Shown in pieces: positions 1-5,008 of a stretch of 5,008 nt of DNA; the first letter of the stretch is position 1, and the number at the start of each line of letters is the position of its first letter. The notes beneath the pieces are model-generated. The model did no database searches, was not told where the DNA came from, and was given only the letters and a program-made list of their open reading frames with translations. Source of the stretch: CAYNFT01 sp964396535 (GTDB taxonomy: Bacteria; Chloroflexota; Dehalococcoidia; Dehalococcoidales; UBA2162); the NCBI GenBank assembly GCA_964396535.1, contig CAYNFT010000126.1, positions 1 to 5,008 on the forward strand, given 5' to 3'. The translations under genes were made by a program, and so were the position numbers.

Positions 1-420
1 TACTCCAGGGCTGAGCCATGACAACTGGCGGGTCCGCCAGACGACCATTGTCGGCCTGGGGGCCAACATCGACCAGTTGCCTAAACTTAAGCAGCCTTTC
101 ATAGATATCATAAACGACGTATCCCAACCCATGGCGTTCCGGCAGAATGCCATGCTTTCCCTATCGAAAATAAACGAACCAGATATAAAGAGTCTCCTTG
201 TCGATAATCTCGATAATACCGACTGGAGGATGCGGCAAACGGCAACACTGGGGCTGAGCGGTTTCAACGACCCCGACGCCTTGACTTCGCTGAAACCCTT
301 AACGCAAGACCCCTACTGGCAGGTGAGACAGGCAGCTGCGTTTTCCCTGCGCAGTTTCGATGAGACCCAAGCTATCCGGCTAATCAGTCCTCTGCTCAAA
401 GATTCTTACTGGCAGGTGAG
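1..420 (+). repeat. 861-bp superblock, copy A (conserved first part)
   Basis: Bases 1-420 match 862-1281 without gaps at an offset of 861 bases. By my count the first 100 bases differ at only 7 positions, several of them synonymous. The offset is a multiple of three (287 codons), so the HEAT frame is kept. The block carries five HEAT-like motifs, and four more (bases about 445-861) complete the superblock. The left boundary is unknown because the window begins here, so further copies may lie upstream. Confidence 0.85.
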
Positions 421-2101
421 ACAGACGGCAGTCGATTCTCTAGGCAGTTTTCAAAATGATATAGCAACAGATTCCTTGCTTGGAAGATTGAAGGATGACT
501 ATCCAGATATACGCTATGCCGCACTGGGTGCGCTCGCTGGTAAGGCAGGCTTGCCTCAAGTTAAAGAAGCTTTCATCGACCTCCTCAAGTATGATAACAA
601 CCCGCTTATCCGCAGCAATGCCGCTCTTGCCCTGGAAGGTATCGAGGATATCAAAGTGACAGGTGCCCTGAAGACTGCCTTAAATGACCCTTATCCGCAG
701 GTAAGGAAGGCAGTCGTATTGTCATTGACCCCCCTGGCGGACATTGAAATAATGCAGAAAATCAGGCCGCTGTTATCCGACCCCAACTTTGGGGTTCAAC
801 AGGCAGCAATACTATCATTAGGCCTTAGAGCCAATGGCTTTCCCCAGAACGTAGACTATCTTACTCCAGGGCTGAGCCATGACAACTGGCGGGTCCGCCA
901 GACGACCATTGTCGGCTTGGGGGTCAACATTGACCAATTCCCTCAGCTTAAGCAGCCTTTCCTGAGTATTATGAATAACACATCCCAACCTATGGCGTTC
1001 CGGCAGAATGCCATGCTCTCCTTATCGAAAATAAATGAGCCAGAAATAAAGAGCCTTCTTGTTGACAACCTTGATAACCCTGACTGGAGGATGCGGCAAA
1101 CGGCGACACTCGGTCTGAGCAGTTTCAATGACCCCGACATCATGCCTTCCTTGAAACCTCTAGTGCAAGACTCTTACTGGCAGGTGAGACAGGCAACCGC
1201 GTTTTCCCTGCGTAGTTTCGATGAGACCCAGTCCACGCAGCTAATTAACTCCCTGCTCAAAGACCCCTACTGGCAGGTGCGTTATACAGCTATCAACGCC
1301 ATTGGACATTTTGAAACGCCGATGAAAACAAACCTGCTGGCTCCTCTCCAAAACGACAGTAACTACTTTGTGCGTCAAGCTACAGGAGAAGCCTTGGGCA
1401 CTGGTATCAGTAGCCTCACTCAACCGCAAATGTTGTGGGTAACTTCATCACAGACATTGGCAAACCGGATGAACTCAAGCATTAAGAGTCAAATTGAAAG
1501 CGAGATATTCGCGGACTACACCGCGCGGCTACTCAAGCGTGACATACATTTCATCCAACAACTCGGCCTTTTCGTAATTGCGCCTTCTTGGCTAGGTGGA
1601 GCAGGGTTGCTTATGGGCTTAGTGGGAGACGCTGTATCTGGAGGCACACAAATAGCATTATGGGCATCATCTGATGTATTGGCAGCTTTTAGTACTTTTA
1701 AATCTCCAGACATTATTGGAAAAATCGCAGGAGGGACATCACTTGGTACTAGTATCCACGGACAATTAACTCATACAAATATAGATCAACCATTGATATA
1801 CTCTGGGTTTAAACCCCTCGATTCCTATGATGGATTCACCAGTATCAGTGGACAAATTGAATGGCAGGCGACCTACACTCCAGCACGACGGGATTGGCTC
1901 CCCTTTACTGGGATAGGCGACGTCTTTCAAGAAGGAACACGGACATGGCACATTGAAGCCACATGGACGGAACGACAGGGTGGAGGGATTACCTATCCGA
2001 CAATACCTAGTTACCCGACAATACCTAGTTACCCGACAATGCCTAGTTACCCGACAATACCTAGTTACCCGACAATGCCTAGTTACCCGACAATGCCTTA
2101 G
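2..2101 (+). CDS. Large HEAT-repeat protein, 5' partial, with YPT(I/M)PS-repeat tail
   Basis: The frame is open from the first full codon (base 2) to the TAG at 2099-2101, giving 699 visible residues. An in-frame TTG at 77 could be mistaken for a start, but coding similarity to residues 288 onward continues upstream of it, so the true start lies before the window. About 15 HEAT-like helices can be read over residues 1-467, each carrying a core such as WRVRQTTIVGLG, WRMRQTATLGLS, YWQVRQAAAFSLRSF or YPQVRKAVVLSL. These resemble EZ/PBS-lyase-type HEAT repeats of about 31 residues, which normally form a curved protein-binding solenoid. Residues about 521-545 are hydrophobic and glycine-rich (LGLFVIAPSWLGGAGLLMGL) and may insert in a membrane. 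A probably beta-rich stretch follows (GQIEWQATYTP, WHIEATWTER), then the proline-rich repeat tail. The binding partner and cellular location cannot be told; a scaffold or surface role is inference. No catalytic motif was seen. Confidence 0.9.
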   Translation, partial: TPGLSHDNWRVRQTTIVGLGANIDQLPKLKQPFIDIINDVSQPMAFRQNAMLSLSKINEPDIKSLLVDNLDNTDWRMRQTATLGLSGFNDPDALTSLKPLTQDPYWQVRQAAAFSLRSFDETQAIRLISPLLKDSYWQVRQTAVDSLGSFQNDIATDSLLGRLKDDYPDIRYAALGALAGKAGLPQVKEAFIDLLKYDNNPLIRSNAALALEGIEDIKVTGALKTALNDPYPQVRKAVVLSLTPLADIEIMQKIRPLLSDPNFGVQQAAILSLGLRANGFPQNVDYLTPGLSHDNWRVRQTTIVGLGVNIDQFPQLKQPFLSIMNNTSQPMAFRQNAMLSLSKINEPEIKSLLVDNLDNPDWRMRQTATLGLSSFNDPDIMPSLKPLVQDSYWQVRQATAFSLRSFDETQSTQLINSLLKDPYWQVRYTAINAIGHFETPMKTNLLAPLQNDSNYFVRQATGEALGTGISSLTQPQMLWVTSSQTLANRMNSSIKSQIESEIFADYTARLLKRDIHFIQQLGLFVIAPSWLGGAGLLMGLVGDAVSGGTQIALWASSDVLAAFSTFKSPDIIGKIAGGTSLGTSIHGQLTHTNIDQPLIYSGFKPLDSYDGFTSISGQIEWQATYTPARRDWLPFTGIGDVFQEGTRTWHIEATWTERQGGGITYPTIPSYPTIPSYPTMPSYPTIPSYPTMPSYPTMP
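862..1281 (+). repeat. 861-bp superblock, copy B (truncated second copy)
   Basis: This second copy stays in register with copy A up to the YWQVR motif near 1270-1280. After that the DNA similarity falls quickly, although one more HEAT-like motif (YFVRQATGEALG) follows before the repeats end. The last four HEAT motifs of copy A have no close counterpart here. The pattern suggests an in-frame intragenic duplication followed by divergence, or by replacement of the 3' part. Confidence 0.85.
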
Positions 2102-2116
2102 ATACCGACAACACCT
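1994..2116 (+). repeat. 18-bp tandem repeat (minisatellite) encoding YPT(I/M)PS
   Basis: Five full 18-base units run from 1994 to 2083, followed by a sixth cut at the stop codon (2084-2098). The unit is tacccgacaatacctagt; only the first unit starts tat instead of tac, and the isoleucine/methionine codon varies ATA, ATA, ATG, ATA, ATG, ATG. A degenerate seventh copy (2102-2116, ataccgacaacacct) lies just past the TAG in the same frame. The near identity of the units suggests recent expansion by slippage. At protein level it is a Pro/Tyr-rich, probably extended tail. Confidence 0.95.
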
Positions 2117-2136
2117 TATGAGCCATAAGGTGGAAA

Positions 2137-2313
2137 GTGGAACTGGTAGATAGTACGAAGTTCTGTCGAAACTGCGGCACGAGGCTTGGTAATGGACTAG
2201 ACGCAATAGCGGGTAAGGCTGATGTGGCTATTACCCCTCGGAAATTGCCGGTCGGCAGAAAGCTGCAGACTACTACGCCAGACCTACCCAATCTTCCTAA
2301 CCTAAAATGTTAA
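2137..2313 (+). CDS. Small zinc-ribbon-like protein, one CxxC knuckle (possibly decayed)
   Basis: This 58-codon frame runs from GTG 2137 to TAA 2311-2313. Near its start it reads VDSTKFCRNCGTRLGNGL, the typical second knuckle (KFCxNCGxxL) of bacterial and archaeal double zinc-ribbon proteins. The only other cysteine is the last residue, so a complete four-cysteine zinc site is not present in this chain. The C-terminal part is basic and then proline-rich (TTTPDLPNLPNLKC). A purine-rich AGGTGG at 2128-2133 lies only 3 bases before the GTG, so the start is uncertain. It begins 35 bases after the HEAT gene on the same strand and could be co-transcribed. It could be a short functional protein that binds zinc as a dimer, or the remnant of a two-knuckle zinc ribbon whose first half is frameshifted. 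Confidence 0.45.
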   Translation: MELVDSTKFCRNCGTRLGNGLDAIAGKADVAITPRKLPVGRKLQTTTPDLPNLPNLKC

Positions 2314-2350
2314 GTCTTAGGGGTTTACTCTGAATGGTGCTAAAAATGAC

Positions 2351-2356
2351 GGAGGT
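2351..2356 (+). promoter_or_regulatory. Shine-Dalgarno site of the lipoprotein gene
   Basis: GGAGGT stands 5 bases before the ATG at 2362. It is a near-perfect ribosome-binding site and fixes the start of the lipoprotein gene. Confidence 0.85.
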
Positions 2357-2361
2357 TCCTG

Positions 2362-2763
2362 ATGAAAAAAATTATGGCTATCTTGTTAAGTTTGCTTTTA
2401 TTTACTTTGATTTTTGGCTGCGGTGGCGAAAAACTACCGCCTAAGCCAGGTGATTGGACGGCGTCGGCTGGCTTTGGAAATCTCGAATTTATTGTAGATT
2501 ACGATAGCGCCAGTATAGCTGAAATCACCTTCCACTTTAATGATTTTGAGTGTGGTGGTAAATGGACTTCCGCAAGCAAAATGATCCAGAAATATCCCGG
2601 CTGGCCGATAGAAGGTGGCAGGTTCAGAATCGAACATAAAGCCATAAACTGGAACTTCGTCATCGAAGGAAAGTTTGATAAAACCGGCATGCGTGCTACC
2701 GGTACCTGGAGGATAATTGGGTATAATTGCTCCGGTAACTGGGAGTCTTCACGAGAAGATTAG
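2362..2763 (+). CDS. Small secreted lipoprotein of unknown function
   Basis: The gene encodes 133 residues with a classic lipoprotein signal peptide: positive MKK, a leucine-rich core (residues 6-18) and a lipobox ending IFGC with the lipidated cysteine at 20. Phenylalanine at -2 is a little unusual. The mature chain of about 114 residues starts with a short Pro/Gly linker (EKLPPKPGDW) and then looks like a compact beta-rich domain with alternating hydrophobic and aromatic residues. It has two more cysteines, Cys64 in ECGGKW and Cys123 in NCSGNW, which could form a disulfide outside the cytoplasm, and a GTW/GNW pair near the end. I know this CGG...GTW...CSGxW layout only as that of small uncharacterised exported proteins and cannot give a function. 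It follows the zinc-ribbon frame by 48 bases on the same strand and converges on the 280-residue gene. Confidence 0.88.
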   Translation: MKKIMAILLSLLLFTLIFGCGGEKLPPKPGDWTASAGFGNLEFIVDYDSASIAEITFHFNDFECGGKWTSASKMIQKYPGWPIEGGRFRIEHKAINWNFVIEGKFDKTGMRATGTWRIIGYNCSGNWESSRED

Positions 2764-2853
2764 ACTAAAAATGGAATATATCAGGCAATCTATAGCGAGG
2801 TAAGAACGTTTATCGTACTTATTGTATGACAGGGACTTTACTCAGCGATAGGG

Positions 2854-3696
2854 TTAGGTTAGCCCAAGATACCTCTGGAAAATCAGTATTCCACCTGTTT
2901 CTTTCATCAGAGTATTAAGAGCCTTTACAAAATTCACTTGTTTTTTAGCGGCTGCTATAAAAACTTGACAATGGCCAGGTATCGGCTTAAACGAACCTGG
3001 TGGATCACCTTCAACCTCTTGATAATTGGCACATTTTTTTGCTTCATCTTCCGATATGGCGCAAACAACTTTGGCTCTTTCTATTACGATGGTGGCGACT
3101 TTATCGACTGACATGTCCGCATACAGTGTATTATTGGCTAAATCCTTTAATGCTATATCAGCTAATTTCTGTGCGTGACTTCCTGCTGTCTGCCAGCAAT
3201 AATCATTAAACATTAGCCATTGGTTATTTTTTACTTTGTATTTGGTATTTTCCGCAGACAATAGCTGGATCATTGACTCTAGCAAGCAAGGTATTCCAGG
3301 GCGAGACCAAAGAGGTTCATTTTCCCACTTGGGACTACAAGATACTCGATTCATATCGCTTAACGTGCTGAAAATCGAATCTATAGGCCCGAAGAAGTCA
3401 TCAGTGTGTTGTTCTTCATCAAGAACACAACCGAGGAACACAAATAATCTAAGAAGACCTCTTTCGGTGAATTTATCAAGGAAGTCAGTATGTTTCTTTT
3501 GGGAATCTTTTGTACCGATTCGCCCTGTGGAGAAAAAGCAGCGAAGTAGTGTTTCTTCATCAGCCTGATTCTTTTCGAGGATAAATGCGAACTGTTTTTT
3601 AAATGAACCTCCGGCGAAGGTCCGTTTCCATAATGATGCTGATTTGTATGCATTAAAGAGTTTATCCATATCTTGAATAAGGTTTTTACACTGCAT
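2854..3696 (-). CDS. Hypothetical 280-residue cysteine-rich protein
   Basis: The frame reads from ATG at 3696 (MQCKNLIQDMDKLF) to TAA at 2854-2856. An in-frame TTG at 3732 would add 12 residues, but the strong AAAGGAGAT sits correctly for the ATG at 3696 and is itself inside that extension, so the shorter start is preferred. There is no signal peptide or clear membrane segment, so the protein is probably cytoplasmic. It is charged and apparently mostly helical, with a helix-like N-terminal 80 residues, a central segment with SCSPKWENEPLWSRPGIPC, and a C-terminal half containing KVATIVIERAKVVCAISEDE. Nine cysteines (3, 53, 90, 120, 137, 167, 212, 222, 243) are spread along the chain without a CxxC pair, which argues against a classical zinc ribbon. 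I do not recognise the family. It stands alone between AT-rich DNA and the convergent lipoprotein gene and may be a horizontally acquired orphan. Confidence 0.8.
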   Translation of the reverse strand: MQCKNLIQDMDKLFNAYKSASLWKRTFAGGSFKKQFAFILEKNQADEETLLRCFFSTGRIGTKDSQKKHTDFLDKFTERGLLRLFVFLGCVLDEEQHTDDFFGPIDSIFSTLSDMNRVSCSPKWENEPLWSRPGIPCLLESMIQLLSAENTKYKVKNNQWLMFNDYCWQTAGSHAQKLADIALKDLANNTLYADMSVDKVATIVIERAKVVCAISEDEAKKCANYQEVEGDPPGSFKPIPGHCQVFIAAAKKQVNFVKALNTLMKETGGILIFQRYLGLT

Positions 3697-3699
3697 GTT

Positions 3700-3708
3700 A
3701 TCTCCTTT
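3700..3708 (-). promoter_or_regulatory. Shine-Dalgarno site that decides the start at 3696
   Basis: On the minus strand AAAGGAGAT ends 3 bases before ATG 3696, with its AGGAG core 5 bases away. This supports the start at 3696 over the longer TTG start at 3732. Confidence 0.8.
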
Positions 3709-4188
3709 CTCGAACCAGAGCGGGGTAATCAACCGTGATTAAGTGATAGTCTATTGCAATCTACATAATAATTCAATTCATAATGAAGTGGTAAAAAGAA
3801 CGAGTCAATATAGAAGTTAAACCGATTCTTGGAAATTGAAGATATTTGATTATTATAGGCTACTTTTAACTCAATCACAGGCGATGAATACAATGACTTA
3901 CTTACTAACGATGGCGTTAAGTATCAGTACATAGCATTAGCGAATAGCGAGTGTATGTATTGATTCTTCTTTATCAGTACGACAACTTCCGTGAATGCTC
4001 AATCAAATATAGCCTCAGAGTTTGCAAGGTCATTTGTAGTCGTGTCTTCAAAATTACGGTATAGAAAAGCTAAACGGTATCGAATATTTGTACGCATGGC
4101 TGGACAGACATCCCGATGTTCGTTAGAAAGTCACAAGAAAGTATTTTGGGACATCTGAAGAAGTAAGAAAGGGTAGATAACTTTGCCA
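3709..4188. other. AT-rich stretch without a convincing gene
   Basis: About 480 bases lie between the ribosome-binding site of the 280-residue gene and the hairpin at the end of the 176-residue gene. They hold the weak promoter candidate at 3748-3776 and a 9-base direct repeat, tatcagtac, at 3922-3930 and 3972-3980. Several short plus-strand frames (for example 3964-4158, and 4040-4180 with one internal TAG at 4124) have no ribosome-binding site and no recognisable motif. No tRNA, CRISPR or insertion-sequence end was seen. It may be decayed accessory DNA. Confidence 0.5.
3748..3776 (-). promoter_or_regulatory. Possible sigma-70-type promoter for the 280-residue gene
   Basis: The minus strand reads TTGAAT (3776-3771), a 17-base spacer, then TAGACT (3753-3748). 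Each box matches four of six consensus bases. The -10 box is about 50 bases before the ATG, a reasonable leader length. The region is AT-rich, so such matches arise easily by chance. Confidence 0.25.
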
Positions 4189-4240
4189 GCCCCAGACCGT
4201 TGGAGTTTGTGCTAGTCAGGTCTCTTCATGTGGCTGGGGC
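4189..4240 (-). terminator. Inverted repeat over the stop codon of the 176-residue gene
   Basis: GCCCCAG (4189-4195) is complementary to CTGGGGC (4234-4240). An inner AGACC/GGTCT pair (4195-4199 region and 4219-4223) competes for the shared AG/CT. The hairpin spans the TAG at 4212-4214 of the minus-strand gene. No clear run of T follows, so it is at most a weak intrinsic terminator or an mRNA 3'-end structure. Confidence 0.25.
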
Positions 4241-4742
4241 CTATCTCTGGATATAGTGTAAAAAGAGGGTTTGACCAGGGTTCCTCGCCGGCTGCTATCC
4301 CTTCCTCGGTAAGACGGTAGTATACCCGCTCTGGAGCTAGAGGATAGTTATCCTGTATTGCTGAAGGCTCAGTTTCAGTGGTGGTTTCTACCCAGTTCAA
4401 ACGCTTCAACATGCTGAAATAGACCAGGAAAGAGTGATACCGCATGTGGGTAAACTTACGGGACACTTTCTTCAGCTCACGCTCGTAAATCCCCTCTGCC
4501 TTCTCCTCAGTAACATCAACTCCACTCACCACCAGACGGCTGATGGTTCTTTCGGCGTGTTCCCGGGCAGTTGCCCTTGCCAGCGCTTCCTTGTACTCGT
4601 AGTTGATGTCGGCCTGCGGGGCACCACGGTCAGGGTTGATTGCCTTTGAGCCTTCGGGACCCTTACCCAGGAGAAACTCCTTGATAAACCAGCCGCAGCC
4701 GAATGGTCTTAAGAATCTGCCCCTGTTAGGTTTGAGATCCAT
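4212..4742 (-). CDS. Hypothetical 176-residue protein, possible winged-helix C-terminus
   Basis: ATG at 4742 is preceded at 8 bases by AAGGA (4751-4755), and the frame ends at TAG 4212-4214. The N-terminus is Gly/Pro/aromatic-rich (NRGRFLRPFGCGWFIKEFLLG). Residues about 48-95 look like long charged helices (YEYKEALARATAREHAERT). Residues about 97-150 run from KFTHMRYHSFLVYFSMLKRL, helix-like, to the wing-like hairpin ERVYYRLTEEGIAAGE. This is the kind of helix-hairpin order seen in winged-helix DNA-binding proteins such as the PadR/MarR class, so a DNA-binding role is possible. The end is WSNPLFTLYPEIGPSHMKRP. Its start overlaps by 17 bases the stop of the integrase fragment in another frame, so it was probably translated with, and carried by, the integrase on one mobile element. 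A directionality or regulatory role would fit but is inference. Confidence 0.8.
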   Translation of the reverse strand: MDLKPNRGRFLRPFGCGWFIKEFLLGKGPEGSKAINPDRGAPQADINYEYKEALARATAREHAERTISRLVVSGVDVTEEKAEGIYERELKKVSRKFTHMRYHSFLVYFSMLKRLNWVETTTETEPSAIQDNYPLAPERVYYRLTEEGIAAGEEPWSNPLFTLYPEIGPSHMKRPD

Positions 4743-4881
4743 CTGATTTTTCCTTTTCCTGCCACAATTTCTTATACCACTCTTTCTGCTCCTCGCCTGA
4801 TATCTTGCGATACCTCATAGTGGTGCTAATACTCTGATGTCCCAGGTGTTCCTGCAGCAGCCTTAATCCATCACCGGAATC
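4726..4881 (-). pseudogene. Tyrosine recombinase (phage-type integrase), C-terminal remnant
   Basis: Reading leftward to TAA (4728-4726), this frame gives LRLLQEHLGHQSISTTMRY followed by a charged tail with EEQKEWYKKLW. The pattern LGH-x6-TT/MRY is the last catalytic block of tyrosine recombinases: His (codon 4839-4837) and the nucleophilic Tyr (codon 4812-4810) nine residues later, the same spacing as in XerC/XerD. Recognisable homology fades upstream of SGDGLR (about 4881). The expected Arg-box and HxxR block are absent, and no start codon or ribosome-binding site precedes it in this frame. It is therefore a truncated 3' end, inactive alone. Its stop overlaps the start of the 176-residue gene. 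Confidence 0.85.
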
Positions 4882-4902
4882 GTCACTGCTGCCATTTGAA
4901 TT

Positions 4903-4910
4903 AAAGGAGA
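4903..4910 (+). promoter_or_regulatory. Shine-Dalgarno site before the plus-strand integrase start
   Basis: AAAGGAGA lies upstream of ATG 4921, with its GGAG core 11 bases away. This marks 4921 as the original start of the rightward integrase gene. Confidence 0.55.
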
Positions 4911-4920
4911 ATTGGACATT

Positions 4921-5008
4921 ATGAAGGGTATATTCGTCAACGGTCCAAGGGAAAGTGGGAGATCACCATCGATGTTGGTAGAAACCCTTCAACAGATAAG
5001 CGATTGAG
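4921..5008 (+). pseudogene. Tyrosine integrase N-terminus, 3' partial, apparent frameshift near codon 4
   Basis: From base 4932 the plus strand reads IRQRSKGKWEITIDVGRN followed by PSTDKRL up to the window end. This is the three-strand arm-type DNA-binding domain that opens many phage-type integrases (typically M-K-G-S-I-R-x-R-x-K-G-x-W). The ATG at 4921 with a good upstream Shine-Dalgarno gives MKG and then shifts: the bases ggtatattcg would need one extra base (for example ggtagtattcg) to continue into IRQR. Read literally, the ATG frame yields 28 residues ending at TGA 5005-5007. The IRQR frame has a stop at 4902-4904 and no standard start codon after it. It is therefore a frameshifted gene, unless the missing base is a sequencing error. 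It runs out of the window, so the catalytic domain cannot be judged. Confidence 0.7.

Noticed and set aside
77..79. TTG as the start of the HEAT protein
   Set aside because: The frame is open to the first bases of the window and the upstream codons are homologous to the second superblock copy, so this is an internal leucine codon.
1994..2116. CRISPR-like array
   Set aside because: The 18-base units are directly adjacent with no unique spacers and encode a regular peptide in frame.
2099..2128. TAG recoding or programmed readthrough into the seventh repeat
   Set aside because: No recoding signal or downstream structure is evident, and only eight more codons would be added before TAA. A mutational stop is simpler.
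1766..2206. Minus-strand frame with a CRVTRH/Y repeat opposite the minisatellite, and a plus-strand LVTRQ repeat frame (1953-2153)
   Set aside because: The 18-base repeat has no stop in several frames, so these long frames are shadows of the YPT(I/M)PS tract. They lack ribosome-binding sites and domain signals.
2800..2822. Stem-loop gtaag-a-acg-tttat-cgt-a-cttat between the convergent genes
   Set aside because: The stem is short and AT-rich with a central A-A mismatch, and no T-run follows on either strand, so a terminator cannot be supported.
3696..3732. Longer N-terminus for the 280-residue protein from TTG 3732
   Set aside because: No ribosome-binding site precedes TTG 3732, while AAAGGAGAT is ideally placed for ATG 3696.
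3922..3980. Direct repeat tatcagtac as an attachment site or target-site duplication
   Set aside because: Only 9 bases, 50 bases apart, with no element between them. Chance is sufficient.

Overview
The window is a bacterial chromosomal or metagenomic fragment of moderate GC. It has clear Shine-Dalgarno sites (for example GGAGGT before the lipoprotein) and a type II lipoprotein signal peptide, so it is bacterial. The mix of EZ/HEAT-repeat protein, short CxxC zinc-ribbon frame, small CGG/CSG lipoprotein and decayed integrase is reminiscent of Chloroflexota (Dehalococcoidia-like) genomes. That placement is an impression, not a demonstration.

Layout. (1) 2-2101, + strand: the C-terminal 699 residues of a large HEAT-repeat protein whose start lies before the window. 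It is built from an 861-bp (287-residue) superblock that is partly duplicated within the gene. A hydrophobic/beta-rich C-terminal region follows, then a tail of six YPT(I/M)PS repeats encoded by an 18-bp minisatellite. (2) 2137-2313, +: a 58-codon frame with one zinc-knuckle CRNCG motif, probably a remnant or shortened form of a two-knuckle zinc ribbon. (3) 2362-2763, +: a small secreted lipoprotein. (4) 2854-3696, -: a 280-residue cysteine-rich protein of unknown function, convergent with the lipoprotein. (5) About 3709-4188: an AT-rich stretch with no convincing gene. (6) 4212-4742, -: a 176-residue protein, probably winged-helix at its C-terminus, overlapping by 17 bases the 3' end of a tyrosine-recombinase fragment (4726-about 4881, -) that keeps the catalytic His and Tyr. 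(7) 4921-5008, +: the start of a tyrosine integrase reading away from that fragment, with an apparent one-base frameshift near codon 4.

How it fits together. The left part looks like surface- or scaffold-type accessory genes evolving by repeat expansion. The right edge looks like the scar of an integrative element. The back-to-back integrase pieces (C-terminus on -, N-terminus on +, about 40 bases apart) are what an inversion inside one integrase gene would leave, or the junction of two elements. No CRISPR array, tRNA, rRNA or complete insertion sequence was seen. I do not see a complete, clearly new multi-gene system here. The most informative structures are the integrase scar, the 861-bp intragenic duplication and the minisatellite tail.
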